Assembly: GCA_030737835.1 (NCBI GenBank)
Contig: JAUJYN010000017.1
Span: forward strand, 1,488,001 to 1,552,000
Direction: 5' to 3'
From: Acorus gramineus
Taxonomy: Eukaryota > Streptophyta > Magnoliopsida > Acorales > Acoraceae
Length of the DNA stretch: 64,000 nucleotides
Part shown: piece by piece, positions 31,085-42,904 of the stretch
How positions within the stretch are numbered: position 1 is the first letter of the stretch
Layout of the letters: each line of letters begins with the position of its first letter
Notes under the pieces: generated by a model
Seen by the model: the letters and a program-made list of their open reading frames with translations, nothing else
Told to the model about the DNA's origin: nothing
The model's database searches: none
Translations under genes and position numbers: made by a program

Positions 31085-32280
31085 CTGCAAGACAGGTATT
31101 TAACACAGTGAGTAAAATACACAAATACATACAAAAATACACTAAAATACCCAACACTCGGACAAGCGTACATACGGCCCGTACGCACGCGAGTCCGAGC
31201 ACCCCGACTCACCCGAACCCCCGGGCAGCCGTACGCACGGCCACCCGCCCCAAGCGCACAGCCGCGCCCCAGCACGCGCGCCCAGACTCACTGTCGAGCC
31301 CCTGCCCGCATGCCCGGACCCGCTGCCGAGCCCCCAGCGTGCATCGCGCGCTCACTACGCCCCAGTGCAGCAACTCGCGCGCACACCCTCTCGCCCTGCG
31401 CCCCAGTGCAGCACCCCGCGCGCACCCCGCGCGCACCACCCTCTCGCCTCACCGCCCGCCCATAGCACGCACTGCGCCTCTGCGCAGCGCTCCGCATGCA
31501 CGCCCCCGCACGGCCCCCTGCGCGCAGCACCCGCACGCGGCCCCGCGCGCACAGCACAAACTGCGCCTCTGCGCAGCGCCCCGCGCGCACGCCCATTCAC
31601 GGCGCCCAGCGCACAGCACCCGCACACTCTTGCTCAACCCGAGCGCACGCCCGCGCGCACGCGGGCGGGCCATGCCAGCCTGCCCGATAGCGCGCCTGCC
31701 CAGCGCTTGCCAGCCCCGATGAGCCCGCACTGCCCGAGCCGGCCAACCACGCCAGCCACCACCCATAGCCACCGACAGCCACCAAACCCACCATGAAAGC
31801 CATACATACCCAAAAACACCTCTTAATCAAGCATCTAAACAAGGAAAGGAAGGAAAGGAAACTCACCCAAGGGAGGAAAGGAAGGGAGGGAACTTTGGGT
31901 GCTCTTCGCGCACCGAAACACCACCTCCAAGGCCACCACCACCAAGACCTCTTCTCAGCCAAAGAGGGGCTGAAAACAGAGGTAAAAAGGGGCTATAAGA
32001 GGGGGTCACACTTGAGGGAACTCAAATCCGAGACCATGGATGGATAGATCAGGTCCTTACCTATCCTTTCTCTTCTTAGGGTTTCTTGATTCAACCCCTT
32101 CTACTAGGTCAAATGGGGATTTTAAAGAGAGGGAGAGAGAGAAATTTTTGGAGAAGATGATGAATAGTGGGGGCACTAATGTTGTCGTGGGATTTTATTA
32201 TGCTCACACACCCACCACACATACTCACACCCACTCACTTAGATTATCCCTAATTAGGTTTAGGCTAGGATTAGGGAGGT

Positions 32281-32395
32281 TTAAGTGCACTTTGACTTGG
32301 GTCAACCCATCCACACAAGAAAACAAAGGAGTTGACCAAGTCATGGGCCCACATTTGACCAAGTCAAGTCTCCCAATGACTTCTCGCTCGGTCAA
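32281..32395 (-). promoter_or_regulatory. Cluster of six W-box cores (TTGAC) in U3
   Basis: Six TTGAC/GTCAA cores within about 115 bp. WRKY factors bind TTGAC(C/T), so a stress-responsive promoter is plausible. The block recurs at about 41212-41312, 49207-49312 and 61389-61495, and is missing from the forward family-A element. Confidence 0.5.
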
Positions 32396-32646
32396 AACCC
32401 GGATACGCTTCGGAACTACAAAATTCTGAAACATTACCGGAATTCGATGAAATTTTCGTGAGTGGCTTGGAATGGCACCAGGACACATAATATGCAGTTA
32501 GATTTTCAATCGGAGCCCTCAAACTCAGGGTGATAGATAAAAGTTTAAAATTTTAGCGGTTCCGATCGAAAAAAACGAAAAAGCTGAAAAACTGCCAGAA
32601 TGTTCCAATGGTTACCAGAAGGCTAAAAAGTGACACATATATAACA

Positions 32647-33290
32647 TTCTCCCCCCCTTTAGAAAATTTTGTCCTCAAAATAAATACAAAAACATCTAGG
32701 AAGGGAAGAGATGCCAATACGCGTCACGCAAGGCGTCCTAGAGCTCCCAAGTGGCCTCGGCACCGGAACGGTGCTGCCATCGCACCTTGACCAGCTGGAC
32801 GGTCTTGGTGTGGAGCCTCTTCTGGCGGCGATCCAGGATCTTGATCGGCTGCTCGACGAATGACAAGTTCGGCTCGAAGACGAGCGGCTCGAACGGGATG
32901 ACGTGAGCAGGATCGTGGACACAACCCACACCCAACCGCGATGCCTCGGAACAAACTGTGAACCCACCCCTCCCAGACGGAAGGGTAAGAACTGGCGCTG
33001 AGGTGAGCCTTCACTTAAACTCCAGGAAGCTCTCCTCGCAAGACGGGGACCATTCGAACCGGACATCCTTCCGAGCGAGGCGTTTAGGAGGTACATCTTT
33101 CTTCGAGAAACCCTCGACAAACCTCCTGCAATAACCCGCCAAGCCCAGGAAGCTCTGAATCTCTGAGGGGTTAGACGGTCGACGCCAATTTGACACGGCG
33201 AGCGTCTTGTCCGGGTCCACAGATATGTCCTCGCCGGAAATCACGTGGCCCAGAAAGGCCATACGCTCCAACCAAAACTCGCACTTAATC
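32647..33290 (-). pseudogene. Pol fragment with a large internal deletion
   Basis: The minus strand begins with a PPT and the integrase C-terminus ([20 protein letters not shown] ... [17 protein letters not shown]; stop near 32740). Near 32925 it jumps directly to the RNase H/RT junction ([36 protein letters not shown]), losing most of RNase H and integrase. It ends near 33290 in a piece of family-A LTR. Confidence 0.85.
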
Positions 33291-33917
33291 CACCATCAAT
33301 TTGATGCTTCTAAGGTATTCCTTGACTGGGAAAAGAAGCGTTGGGAGGGCACCATGAGGTCCCGATATAGGATATCCCGACAACCAAACAAGGAACATGG
33401 AGTACCCTAGCCCGGGTCTCAACGCTGACCTCGCAAGGCCCCTTAATCCAGAAAAGGAACACTAGAAGAAGACATCACCCTTAAAGAACACTACCAACTC
33501 TACTGGAAACCCATGCTCCGAAATCAAATAACACACAATCAGTTCCCTTTTTCAAGGAAAAACATGGGTAGAAACCCAATGATCACTGGGTCACGCGGCG
33601 GCGCGACCAACCTCACCCCCACCCTCACTCCCGAAAGGAGTCATTTTGGGACTTATGGGGAGAGACTTAGACTGCTCTACTCCCCTGGTCCAACGGTAGC
33701 CTCTCCCCGCTCCGTAGCTTACCTGGTCCTCTAACCGGGAGCCTGTCTAACGCCGGGGCCGTACTGCACGGATCCAACGAAGGGGAGAGCGATTCCACGC
33801 TCGCGACATCATTCAATAACCCTCTTCCGGGTAGCCTCTACCTGGCCAATCTCCTTAACTCGAACAACCACTCTCGATACTCGCTCATCGAGATAATACA
33901 CACATGCATAACAACAA
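33291..33917 (-). repeat. Mosaic of LTR and protease fragments
   Basis: In order: 33310-33465 matches the interior of a family-A LTR (compare 30503-30650); 33488-33516 resembles a short piece of protease coding DNA (compare 44758-44786); 33537-33900 matches the interior of a family-B LTR (compare 50215-51090, with internal deletions). All are minus-oriented. No frame is preserved. Confidence 0.7.
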
Positions 33918-35035
33918 CCAACACACATATATTCATAGGGAGCTGGGAAAACAAAACAATACCTCAGACCATGATACCCGGAACCTGCGTCTCCTCGGCC
34001 GAAAGTGCTGCAACTCTGCCCTGAACAAACTGCGGCTGAGGAGAAGGGGCACGCCTCACAGGCTGCCTCCTCTGGTCAACACGGCCACCCTGTGGCTGAT
34101 GCTGCTGACGCTGAGGCTGCTGCTGCTGGTATGGCTGCTGCTGCTGCGGAGGCAGCACGCTGGGTCGGCCAGCATCTGGGCAGTTATACAAAATATGCCC
34201 AATGCGCTGACAGTGGTAACAGCGCCGCGTCTCTGGTCGCCTGGCCTGGACTGGCACTGCCGCAATGGGTGCTGGATCCCACACTGGCACCACATCGGCT
34301 GGAATAGCGACAGTCGCTGGCTGATCAAAGCGGAGCCGCTTCTCCTTGCGCTGCCCCTAGCCCGGGCTCCTGGGAGGTCTCTGGTCTGCAGAAGGGGTCG
34401 CAACCCTCACGAGGATCCCGAGGTCTCGCTCGACTGTCTTCGCCCGAGACACCAAGTCCGAGTACCTCGTGAAAGCCTGGGAGGTGACATGCACCCGAAT
34501 GGCGCTATTGAGACCCATCTCGAATCGACGGCACTGCGTCTCCTCGTCCATCGCCAAGGCTGGGGCGAACCTAGAAAGCCTCGTGAAGCGTGTAGAGTAG
34601 TCCGCGACTGACATGGAGCCCTGCGTCAGCTGCTCAAACTCCCGCATCACGATCTGGCGCGTCGAAAATGGGAAGTACTCCTCCAGGAAATACCTCCGGA
34701 ACCCCGCCCATAGAAGCTGCTTCACTCCCTCTAGAATGTCCACTGATCTAGTAGCCCACCAGTCGGCGGCGGTACCCTTCAACATAAAGGTGGCCAGGGA
34801 GACTCGCTGGCGATCGGTGCAGTGCATGGTCGAGAAGATCTTGTCCACCTCCATCAACCATCGCTCAGGGGCAAGGGGATCCGCCGACTGTCCGTGGAAC
34901 TCGGGAGGGTGGAGCTTCAGAAAGGCAGTGAGGCCACTCTGGTGCACTCGCGCTGCAACCTCTAGCTCCACCTCCCTCGCCAGGGGATCCTGAACCATCA
35001 CCGCTGGAATCACCACGGGAGCAGGGGGTACATCG
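33918..35035 (-). pseudogene. gag: Family-A gag with the start of protease, truncated
   Basis: Minus-strand gag from GVATPS back to a capsid domain ([20 protein letters not shown], then [10 protein letters not shown], then [16 protein letters not shown]). A frameshift near 34370 separates this from the knuckle CYHCQRIGHILYNC and the Gln-rich linker. The N-terminal about 100 codons are replaced by an LTR fragment at 35036. The left end stops in protease DNA near 33918. Confidence 0.85.
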
Positions 35036-35291
35036 TGCATGTGGCACAGGTTGTATTTTCTTTGGTCTAGACTTGGCTCTCACAGGACAGTGATTGTGTA
35101 TTCGAGTCTGTAATAATGTTTTTGGTTTACAGACCTTGTTTATATATTATGCTTCCGCTTTTCAGTCAGTTATCATTATCCTTGCTTTGCCACCTTGTGT
35201 GTTGTTGTTACAGTCTTTATTGACCTCAGGTATTGATAGCTGATATTTTATTATTGCCACGTCTCGGGGACGGCCGCCCTGGGGCGTGACA
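35036..35291 (+). repeat. Family-B LTR 3' end, opposite orientation to its neighbours
   Basis: Plus-oriented, matching 2488-2748: GCATGTGGCACAGG ... GGGGCGTGACA at 35291. Everything around it is minus-oriented. Confidence 0.85.
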
Positions 35292-35296
35292 CTTTC

Positions 35297-38043
35297 CTTG
35301 GGTAATCACTACCTGGTATACTCCCACGATCAGTACGCTTCCGAATGCCTCGGTGGTACCTACGGATGGGAGCCCTCTGTCAGGACAGCTTTTCCAACGT
35401 ATAGAAGTTCCTACATCGGATCCAACGAAGGGGAGAACGATTCCACGCTCACAATATCATTCGTTAACCCTCTCCCAGGTAGCCTCTACCTAGTACACTC
35501 CCACGATCAGTACGCCCCCGAACGCATCGGTGGTACCTACGGATGGGAGCCCTCTGTCATGACAGCTACAACCCGGGCCTCTTCAACACGGACAACATTG
35601 GGAGTAAACATTCCATGTTCGCAAAGCGAACCCATGGAAAACAATTACTCTCGATAATCACATATCGATGATAGCGAACACTATTGTACTCCCACACGGT
35701 TGTGTCGCTCGAACACAAGGGGGTTGCCTCTGCTCTCACGCAAAAATAATCCCAAGGCACATAACCCAACAGGCGGTTCATATACACGCCTAGCACGGGT
35801 AGGCCTAGCCTAATGCCCCACTATCGGCTTAAAAAAATCGATAAGATAATGAATTCTCCTGAATTCCAAACGAGTGCATCGCTCGGATGCACGGGGCGAT
35901 TACATTGCTAGCACTCTAACTAATAAGGTACAACCCGACAGCGGGTCATACCCACGCCTATTTCAGATAGGCCTATCAGTTTTTAACATGCGCATATAAA
36001 TATATCGAGGAGAATTATATCTAGCTATGTGCATGAACCATATGCACAATCATCTAATAATTATAGGGACACTCCCTAACATGGATTTACATCATAATAA
36101 ATCATACAACATGCATACATGGTCATTAATCACATAAGCACACAAGGCCTAACTTAAGCATGCGTTGGATATCTCCAACTTAAAAGAAAGGGTCAAACGC
36201 GATCTCGCGCACTAACAGGTGCATGCCAATATTCCAAACGAACCTGAGTCGAGCAGGAAATCGCATCTACTTACTCAGTTCGTTCAGAGGGAGAGGGCGA
36301 GAGAGATCATCATCTCATGAAGCTGGTCATAGCTTTGCCCCATTAGCATGGGCGCAACAACTACACCACGCCCTCGAGTCTTATCGCAAGGGAATATTAG
36401 GCAGGTGCCCGTTATTAACCCAGACTTATTCATGTTGGATATTCCAATTAATATGGTGGGAGTAGTATTACAATACTACCTAAGGCATGCCATATTCTAC
36501 ACATCCATACACATTACCAAAAATACATGCCCATACTAGAGGGGCTCATGCAACACAATCATTCATACATGAATACAATACATGTATATAAGCCTAGCAT
36601 GCAAGATATCTACATATTATAGCTTAAGCATGGCCATACTACTTATCTACACAAGTAGTATAGCTAGGGGGCCCCATCGATGCGCGACGCGCGACTACGC
36701 GCGTCGAGCGCATCCCGAGAGGGGGGGGGGATTGGATCGAACCACTCACCGCAACCCGGGACCTCGCGCATCCCATCCGACGAGATCTGCAAGGTAAGGG
36801 CATCAAATTTGGTGAGTAACATCACAATTTAACACTTAGAAATCACTAGAATTATCAAAGACTTAGACATGCACGCATACGGGCTCGCACGCATGCGAGC
36901 ACGCGCGTACGCACGCATGCCCAAGTGTCCCAGCACCTACCCGAGCCCCTGGGCAGCCCCACACATGCCCCAGCACGAGCACGCACGCGCACGCACACAC
37001 GCGCGCACACTGGTACCCAGCCGCGTGCCCAGACACACGCCCAGGCGCACTGCCCCGCACCTGCGCAGGCTCACGCGCTCACGCGCGCATGTCCTGCGTG
37101 CACCCGCGCGCACGCGTGCTCCTCCGCTCCCGCCTGCGCCTGCCAACGCCCCTCTGCGCGCGCGCCCGGCACTCTTTTAACCCCTTTAACCCCTCCCCCA
37201 CACTTCTCACTCACCCTAAACCAATTACCTAGCATGCATGACTTCCCAACAACCCCTAAGCCATGAAAAAAAACCAAAGAAAAGAAGGGGAAGAGCTCAC
37301 CTTGGGAGGGGGAATGAAAGGGGGAGATTCGGGGGCCCTCGATGCACCCGCGACCACCTCAACCACCACCACCACTACCACCACCTCCTCAGCCCTCCTC
37401 AACCTTCTTTGGCTGCAAATCAGGGGGGAAGACATGAAAAGGGAGCTAGAGAGAGGGGGATCAACAACAACACAAACACAAACCTTGCTCTTCCTCCTTC
37501 ACCTTCTCCTTCCTTTGCTTCTTCCTCCTCCTTCTCCACACACAAAGAGAGGAAAAAGAGACCAAGAGAGGGAGAGAAAGAGAGATCCATGAGTTGGGAG
37601 AGAGGGGGAGAGAGAGAGGGCAAAATGGTCATTTCCATGCCCAAATAGTGTTTTGGGGTGACCATAAGGGGGTGGTGAGGTTAGGGTTAGGCTCACCCTC
37701 ACTCAACCACTTATTTTTGCTTTATTGGGAAGCGTGCGGAGAAGCACCACACACTCAAAAATATCTCGCCCACCGAAACCCAGTAACGGCCAAACCCGGA
37801 TGCGATTCGGAACTGCATATTTTTTAAAACGTTACCGGAATTCAATAAAATTTTTATGGGTAGTACTAAACGGTACCAGGACCCATAATATACAGTTAGA
37901 TTTCCAATCAGAGTACTCTAACTCCCGCAGGTGGCTAAAAGCCAAAATTTTAGCGGCTCTGATCAAAAAATTAAAAAGGCCCTGAATGACCCAGAAGTGA
38001 CCAAGGCTTAACCGAAATGGCTCCAAATGACACAGGCATAACA
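35297..38043 (-). repeat. Family-B LTR lacking its 3' third
   Basis: Matches the solo copy from about 50735 to 53363 and ends ...GACACAGGCATAACA at 38043. Roughly 1 kb of the LTR end is missing and is replaced by the short inverted fragment 35036-35291. The exon-like island is at 36750-36786. Confidence 0.88.
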
Positions 38044-38517
38044 GTTTGACATTTTACTGTTGTTAGGTTTATAAGCTGTTTCAATGTTTGAATGTTTCAA
38101 TACTGTATGTTTGGGTTAATGTTTAATGTTTGAATGTTTGGGTTCATGCTTGAAAATGACTTTGTAAAATTTCAATATTCAGCTCTTTGGATATATGTTT
38201 GACTCTTTTAATGTTTGAATCGCAGAAAAAAATGAAGAACAAGATTAGTCTGCTAGTATCGACACTTATATTCTTGCCATATAACTAACCCGTCGACACA
38301 CAGAATGTCATCTCACCTAGAAAATGACCGTCGAGTTCACTGGTTGGTTCTTCGACAACACCATCGTTGACCATAATAACCATCCACGACAAACACAGTG
38401 TCGACAGAATTCATAAAGGCTACGGGTTGATTTCTGTGACCCATTCGACACAAGGGATGTCGACGTTGATACAAACTATCGACAATCGTAGTGTCAACCA
38501 AGTTCAAAAGGCTATGC
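38044..38517. other. AT-rich DNA and TCGACA-rich repeat, target of an insertion
   Basis: 38044-38220 has repeated AATGTTTGAATGTTT-like motifs. 38245-38517 is rich in TCGACA/TGTCGA and starts TCTGCTAGTATCGACA, as in the right arm of the MITE at 22796-23916 (23620-23640). It continues after the family-A element at 49554. Confidence 0.5.
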
Positions 38518-41500
38518 TGTCACGCCCCAGGGCGGCCGTCCCCGGGACGCGGCAAGGGTATACATGATATCAGCAGTCAATACAGGAGATCAATAATATA
38601 CCATAAACAACATCTAAAAAGACAACACAGACAACAAAGAGACTGACATGATGTATACACAGAAATGCGGAAGCTAAAAAGACTGAATCTGTAAATCAAT
38701 AACACTTTACAGACTCAATACATAATCATATGTCTTGTGAGAGCCAATATATCCACAATACATCCAAATACAATCCATACTAGGTGCCCAAGCACAGAAA
38801 TATATACATACAATAAAAAGGAAGGATGCTGATGGCCTCAAAACTCAAGGGATGTGGCGCTACTTCGCTACTGGTGCAGTCGCTCGGGAAGCTCCTCCTT
38901 CAAGTCCGCCTCGGTAATCACTGGAGAAAATAATTATGCGAGGGGTGAGCCACACGCTCAGTGAATAGCACAACCCATGCATCACAGTTTATATTAACCA
39001 CATTTAATCAAGTCACTAGCCTCAAAATGGCATAAACAACACAAATCCGGGGGTTCGTTACATCGTCGAACCACCACACCCTCACCCTCACCCTCACCCT
39101 CACCCCTCAATAGGTGACAAAGGATATTGGGACTGACTAGGCTGATGGTCACCCTTGGTCCACCGATAGTCTCTCCCCACTCCGTAGGCCGTTTGGCCAC
39201 TCCCACATTCAGCACAGTCCGTCTACCAAATCAGGAGGTGCCTACTGATGGGAGCCCCTGCACGGGACGACCTTTCTAACGCTGAGGTAGTCTCTACACG
39301 GATCCAACGAAGGGAACAGAACAGCCTATCCATCGCATATGATCCACTCGGATCCGCTGACAACACATCTCTACAACTCTAATGTCTTGAATTCTTCAGA
39401 ATTCCTCCAGCGCACATAACCAAGATGCGGGGAATACATAAGATAATAATGAGGAAAAGAGACCTTGGGAGGGCAACCTGAGGTCCCGATATAGGACATC
39501 CCGCCAACCAAACAAGGAACACGGAGTACCCTAGCCCGGGTCTCAATGTTTACCTCGCAAGGCCCCCTTATATTCCCCAAGGCATGCTAACAATATCACA
39601 AGCTTGCATTTAAGTAAATAAATCAAACTAATAGGATGCATGCATAGGTTGGGGCTTTCCTAGCATGATAACGAGGTGACAGGATGCACGGCTCTTACAC
39701 ATAACCTAAGGGTGCAAGTCCCTAACATACAAGTCTAGGGTGGCATGCATTCTACACACTAATCATGCTTGCATGGATTACAATTTACAGTTAATATTAA
39801 CTATTCTGCCCCAGGGGAGGACGTTATACGCCCAAGTGCATATAACGCCTCCCAACTGGGTTGGGTTGTCCCACTCACCGGTAATCGGGTCGTCGCGCGA
39901 CCGTCCGTCAAGATCTGCAAGACAGGGTAATCAACCCGGTGAGTAAAATACACAAATACTACAAAATACTCAAAAATACACAAATAAATACCCAACACTC
40001 GGGCAAATGTGCATACGGCCCGTACGCACGCTAGCCCGAGCACCCCGACTCACTCCCGCACCCCCGGCAACCACCCGCACGGCCACCCGCCCCCGGATGC
40101 ACCGCCGCGCCCTAGCCCGCGCACCCAGGTGCACCGCCGGGCCCCTGCCCGCACGCCTGGACACGCTGCCGAGCCACCCGGGTGTAACGCGCGCCCACTG
40201 CGCACCATCGCAGCAGCCCGCGCGCACACCGCACTCCCCACGCTGGCCCGCACCCACACCGCACGCCCCGCGCGCCCAGCGCCTCGCCCCGCGTGCACCC
40301 CGCGCACCTCTGCTGCCCTTGCCTTGCTCCACGCGCACCCCGCGCGCACCACCGGCTCGCCCAGCACTCCACCGACTCGCCGCGCGCGCACAGCGCGCCT
40401 GCGCCTCTGCGCAGCGCTCCGCGCACACCCCGCACGACGCCCTGCACGCAGCGCCCCATCGCTCCTAGACCAGCGCCCAGCACACCCGCGCCCAGCGCCC
40501 AGCACGCGCGCCCAGCACGCCCTCCAGCTCCACCCGAGCGCATGCCCGCGCGTACGCACGCGCGCGCCTTGCCAGCTGCTCCGCCTGCTGCGCCTGTGCT
40601 GCCTGCCTGTGCTGCCAGTGCCGCCATCCTGCCCGGGACAGTCAACCACCCTGCCCGAGCACCTCTACCACCACCCACCGGCCACCAATGGCCTCCGACC
40701 GCCCCCAACCACCACCGACAGCCACCGGCCGCCCTCCTCACTCAACCCCACCATCCTAACATGCATTTAAGGAAGAAAAAAGGAGGAAAGAGAGCTTACC
40801 CAAAGGAAGGAGAGGGAAGGAAGGGAACCGGAAGCCCTTCGTGCACCGAAATGCCTCCCCAAAGCTTTCCACCACCAAGATCTCCTCCTAGCCAAGAAGA
40901 GGCCGAAATCTGAGGAGAAGAGAGGTGGTAAGAGGGGGCTAAACAACTCGGAATTCGAATCCGAACCTACCGGTAGATAGATCGGGACCGGATCTAACCT
41001 TTCTATGTTTTGGGTTTTAAGGTCCAAGCACCCTAGGTGGCTCAAATGAAGGTTTTTGAGAGAGGGGCAGAGAGAAATTGCATTTGAGAAGATGATGAAT
41101 AGTGCTAGGCAACCTTTTCCTACCCACTTAAATAAGTCAACACCCCCTAATTAGGGTTAACCTAGGTTTAATTAGGTTTAAGAGAGGGTTAGGGTGATTT
41201 AAGTAAGCTTTGACTTGGGTCAACCCAACCACACAAAAAGACAAAAAGGGTTGACCAAGTCATGGGCCCACTTTGACCGAGTCAACTCTCCCAATGACTT
41301 CTCGCTCGGTCAAAACCCGGATACCCCCCGGAACTGTGAAATTCTGAAACGTACCGGAATTCGATGAAATTTTCGTGAGTGGCTTAAAATGGCACCAGGA
41401 CACATAATATGCAGTTAGATTTTCAATCGGAGTCCTCAAACACAGAACGATAGCTAACAGTCCAAAATTTTAGCGGTTCCGATCGAAAAATGAAAAAACT

Positions 41501-41561
41501 CAAAAACTGTCAGAATGCTCCAATGGTTACCAGAAGGCTAAAAAGTGACACATATATAACA
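38518..41561 (-). repeat. 3' LTR (left copy) of reverse family-A element
   Basis: 3044 bp. Compared with the other LTR it lacks a unit of about 110 bp next to the CACCCT hexamers (see 47090-47210). It carries the island 39879-39914, the GC tract at about 40010-40600 and W boxes at 41212-41312. Confidence 0.92.
39879..39914 (-). other. 36-bp exon-like island, left LTR
   Basis: Minus strand: TCTTGCAG before, GTGAGTGG after. Confidence 0.45.
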
Positions 41562-41573
41562 TTCTCCCCCCTT
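41562..41573 (-). other. Polypurine tract
   Basis: TTCTCCCCCCTT on the plus strand is the inverted purine tract next to the LTR. Confidence 0.88.
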
Positions 41574-41608
41574 AAGAAATTTTATCCTCAAAATAAATAC
41601 AAGAACAT

Positions 41609-42904
41609 CTAAGAAGGGAAAAGATGCGGATACGCATCACGCATGGCGTCCTCAAGCTCCCAAGTGGCCTCGGCACCGGAACGGTGCTGCCATCGCACCT
41701 TGACCAGCTGGACGGTCTTGGTGCGGAGCCTCTTCTCGCGGCGGTCCAGGATCTCAATCGGCTGCTCAACGAAAGACAAGTCCGGCTCGAAGACGAGCGG
41801 CTCGAACGGGATGACGTGAGCAGGATCGTGGACATATCGCCTCAGCTGCGAGACATGGAAGACGTCATGGGCCTGAGCCAACTGTGGGGGCAGAGCTATG
41901 CGATAGGCCACCTCTCCAACTCGCTCGAGGATGAGGAACGGCCCAATGAAACGCGGACTCAGCTTGCCCCGCACACCGAAACGGAAGATGCCCTTCATCG
42001 GGGACACCTTCAAGAAGACATGGTCACCAACCTCGAAGGCGAGCTCACGGCGACGACGGTCGGCGTAGCACTTCTGACGACTCTGAGCGACTCGGATACG
42101 CTCGCGAATCGTCTTCACCATCTCTGAGGTCTGGTGAACGATCTCTGGTCCCTCTAACTGGCGCTCTCCGACCTCGTCCCAACACAGGGGGGACCTGCAG
42201 CTGCGGCCATAAAGTGCCTCGTAAGGAGCCATCCGGATGCTCGAGTGGTAGCTGTTGTTGTAGGCAAACTCCACCAACGGAAGGTGCCTCTCCCAACTGC
42301 CCCCAAAATCGAGAACACAGGCCCGCAGCATATCCTCAAGAGTCTGGATCGTCCTCTCCGACTGGCCGTCCGTCTGCGGATGAAACGCTGTACTGAAATG
42401 GAGGTTCGTACCAAGGGCGTGCTGGAGGCTACGCCAGAACCTCGAAGTAAAACGCGCGTCTCGATCGGAAATGATGCTGACTGGAGTGCCATGGAGACGG
42501 ACAATCTCGGAGACAAATAACTGCGCCAGGGTGTCCAGAGAATCGGTGAGTCGGATGGGGAGGAAATGAGCAGACAGCCGGTCGACGATCACCCAGATGG
42601 CATCGCGACCCGAACGTGACCTCGGCAAACCCGAGACGAAGTCCATGGTGATCTGCTCCCACTTCCACTGAGGGATCTCAATGGACTGCAGCTTCCCCGC
42701 AGGGCGCTGATGCTCCGACTTCACCTGCTGGCATACTAGGCATCGGGCAACGAAACGGGCAATATCCGTCTTCATCCCGCGCCACCAGTAGCCGCGACGA
42801 AGGCCCCTGTACATCTTCGTGCCACCAGGATGCACTGTGTACCTCGAGCGATGGGCCTCGTCCAGAATCTTCCGCTTCAGCTCTGCGTCGTCGGGAATGC
42901 ACAC
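41609..42904 (-). pseudogene. Integrase and chromodomain-like tail, separated by a frameshift
   Basis: 431 codons open from [12 protein letters not shown]. Zinc finger HPGGTKM...CLVCQQVK, catalytic core D (TMDFVSGLP), D (ISDRDARF), E (DGQSERTIQ), GPY/F-like [19 protein letters not shown], and tail VKVRWQH...[10 protein letters not shown]. Relative to the forward copy, two residues are missing in VDRLSAHFLP (normally [10 protein letters not shown]). Upstream, AGGATCCCGCGCGAATC lacks TCCT found in the copy at 63105-63125, so it is out of frame with RNase H. The start codon is internal, so translation is doubtful. Confidence 0.88.

Larger units (their letters stand above)
29679..32646 (-). repeat. 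Family-A LTR (W-box subtype), minus strand
   Basis: TGTCACGCCCT at the left and ...ATATAACA at the right are inverted LTR termini; a PPT (TTCTCCCCCCC) follows at 32647. It contains the exon-like island at 31049-31084, the CpG-rich tract at about 31180-31700 and the W-box cluster at 32281-32395. Its left flank is the Ulp1 relic (TGTGT). The far end of the composite at 38043 is not flanked by TGTGT, so the unit has been rearranged since insertion. Confidence 0.88.

Noticed and set aside
31288-31962. Overlapping long frames in the LTR at 29679
   Set aside because: Same GC-rich tract in another LTR; both strands open, no conservation of the peptide between copies.
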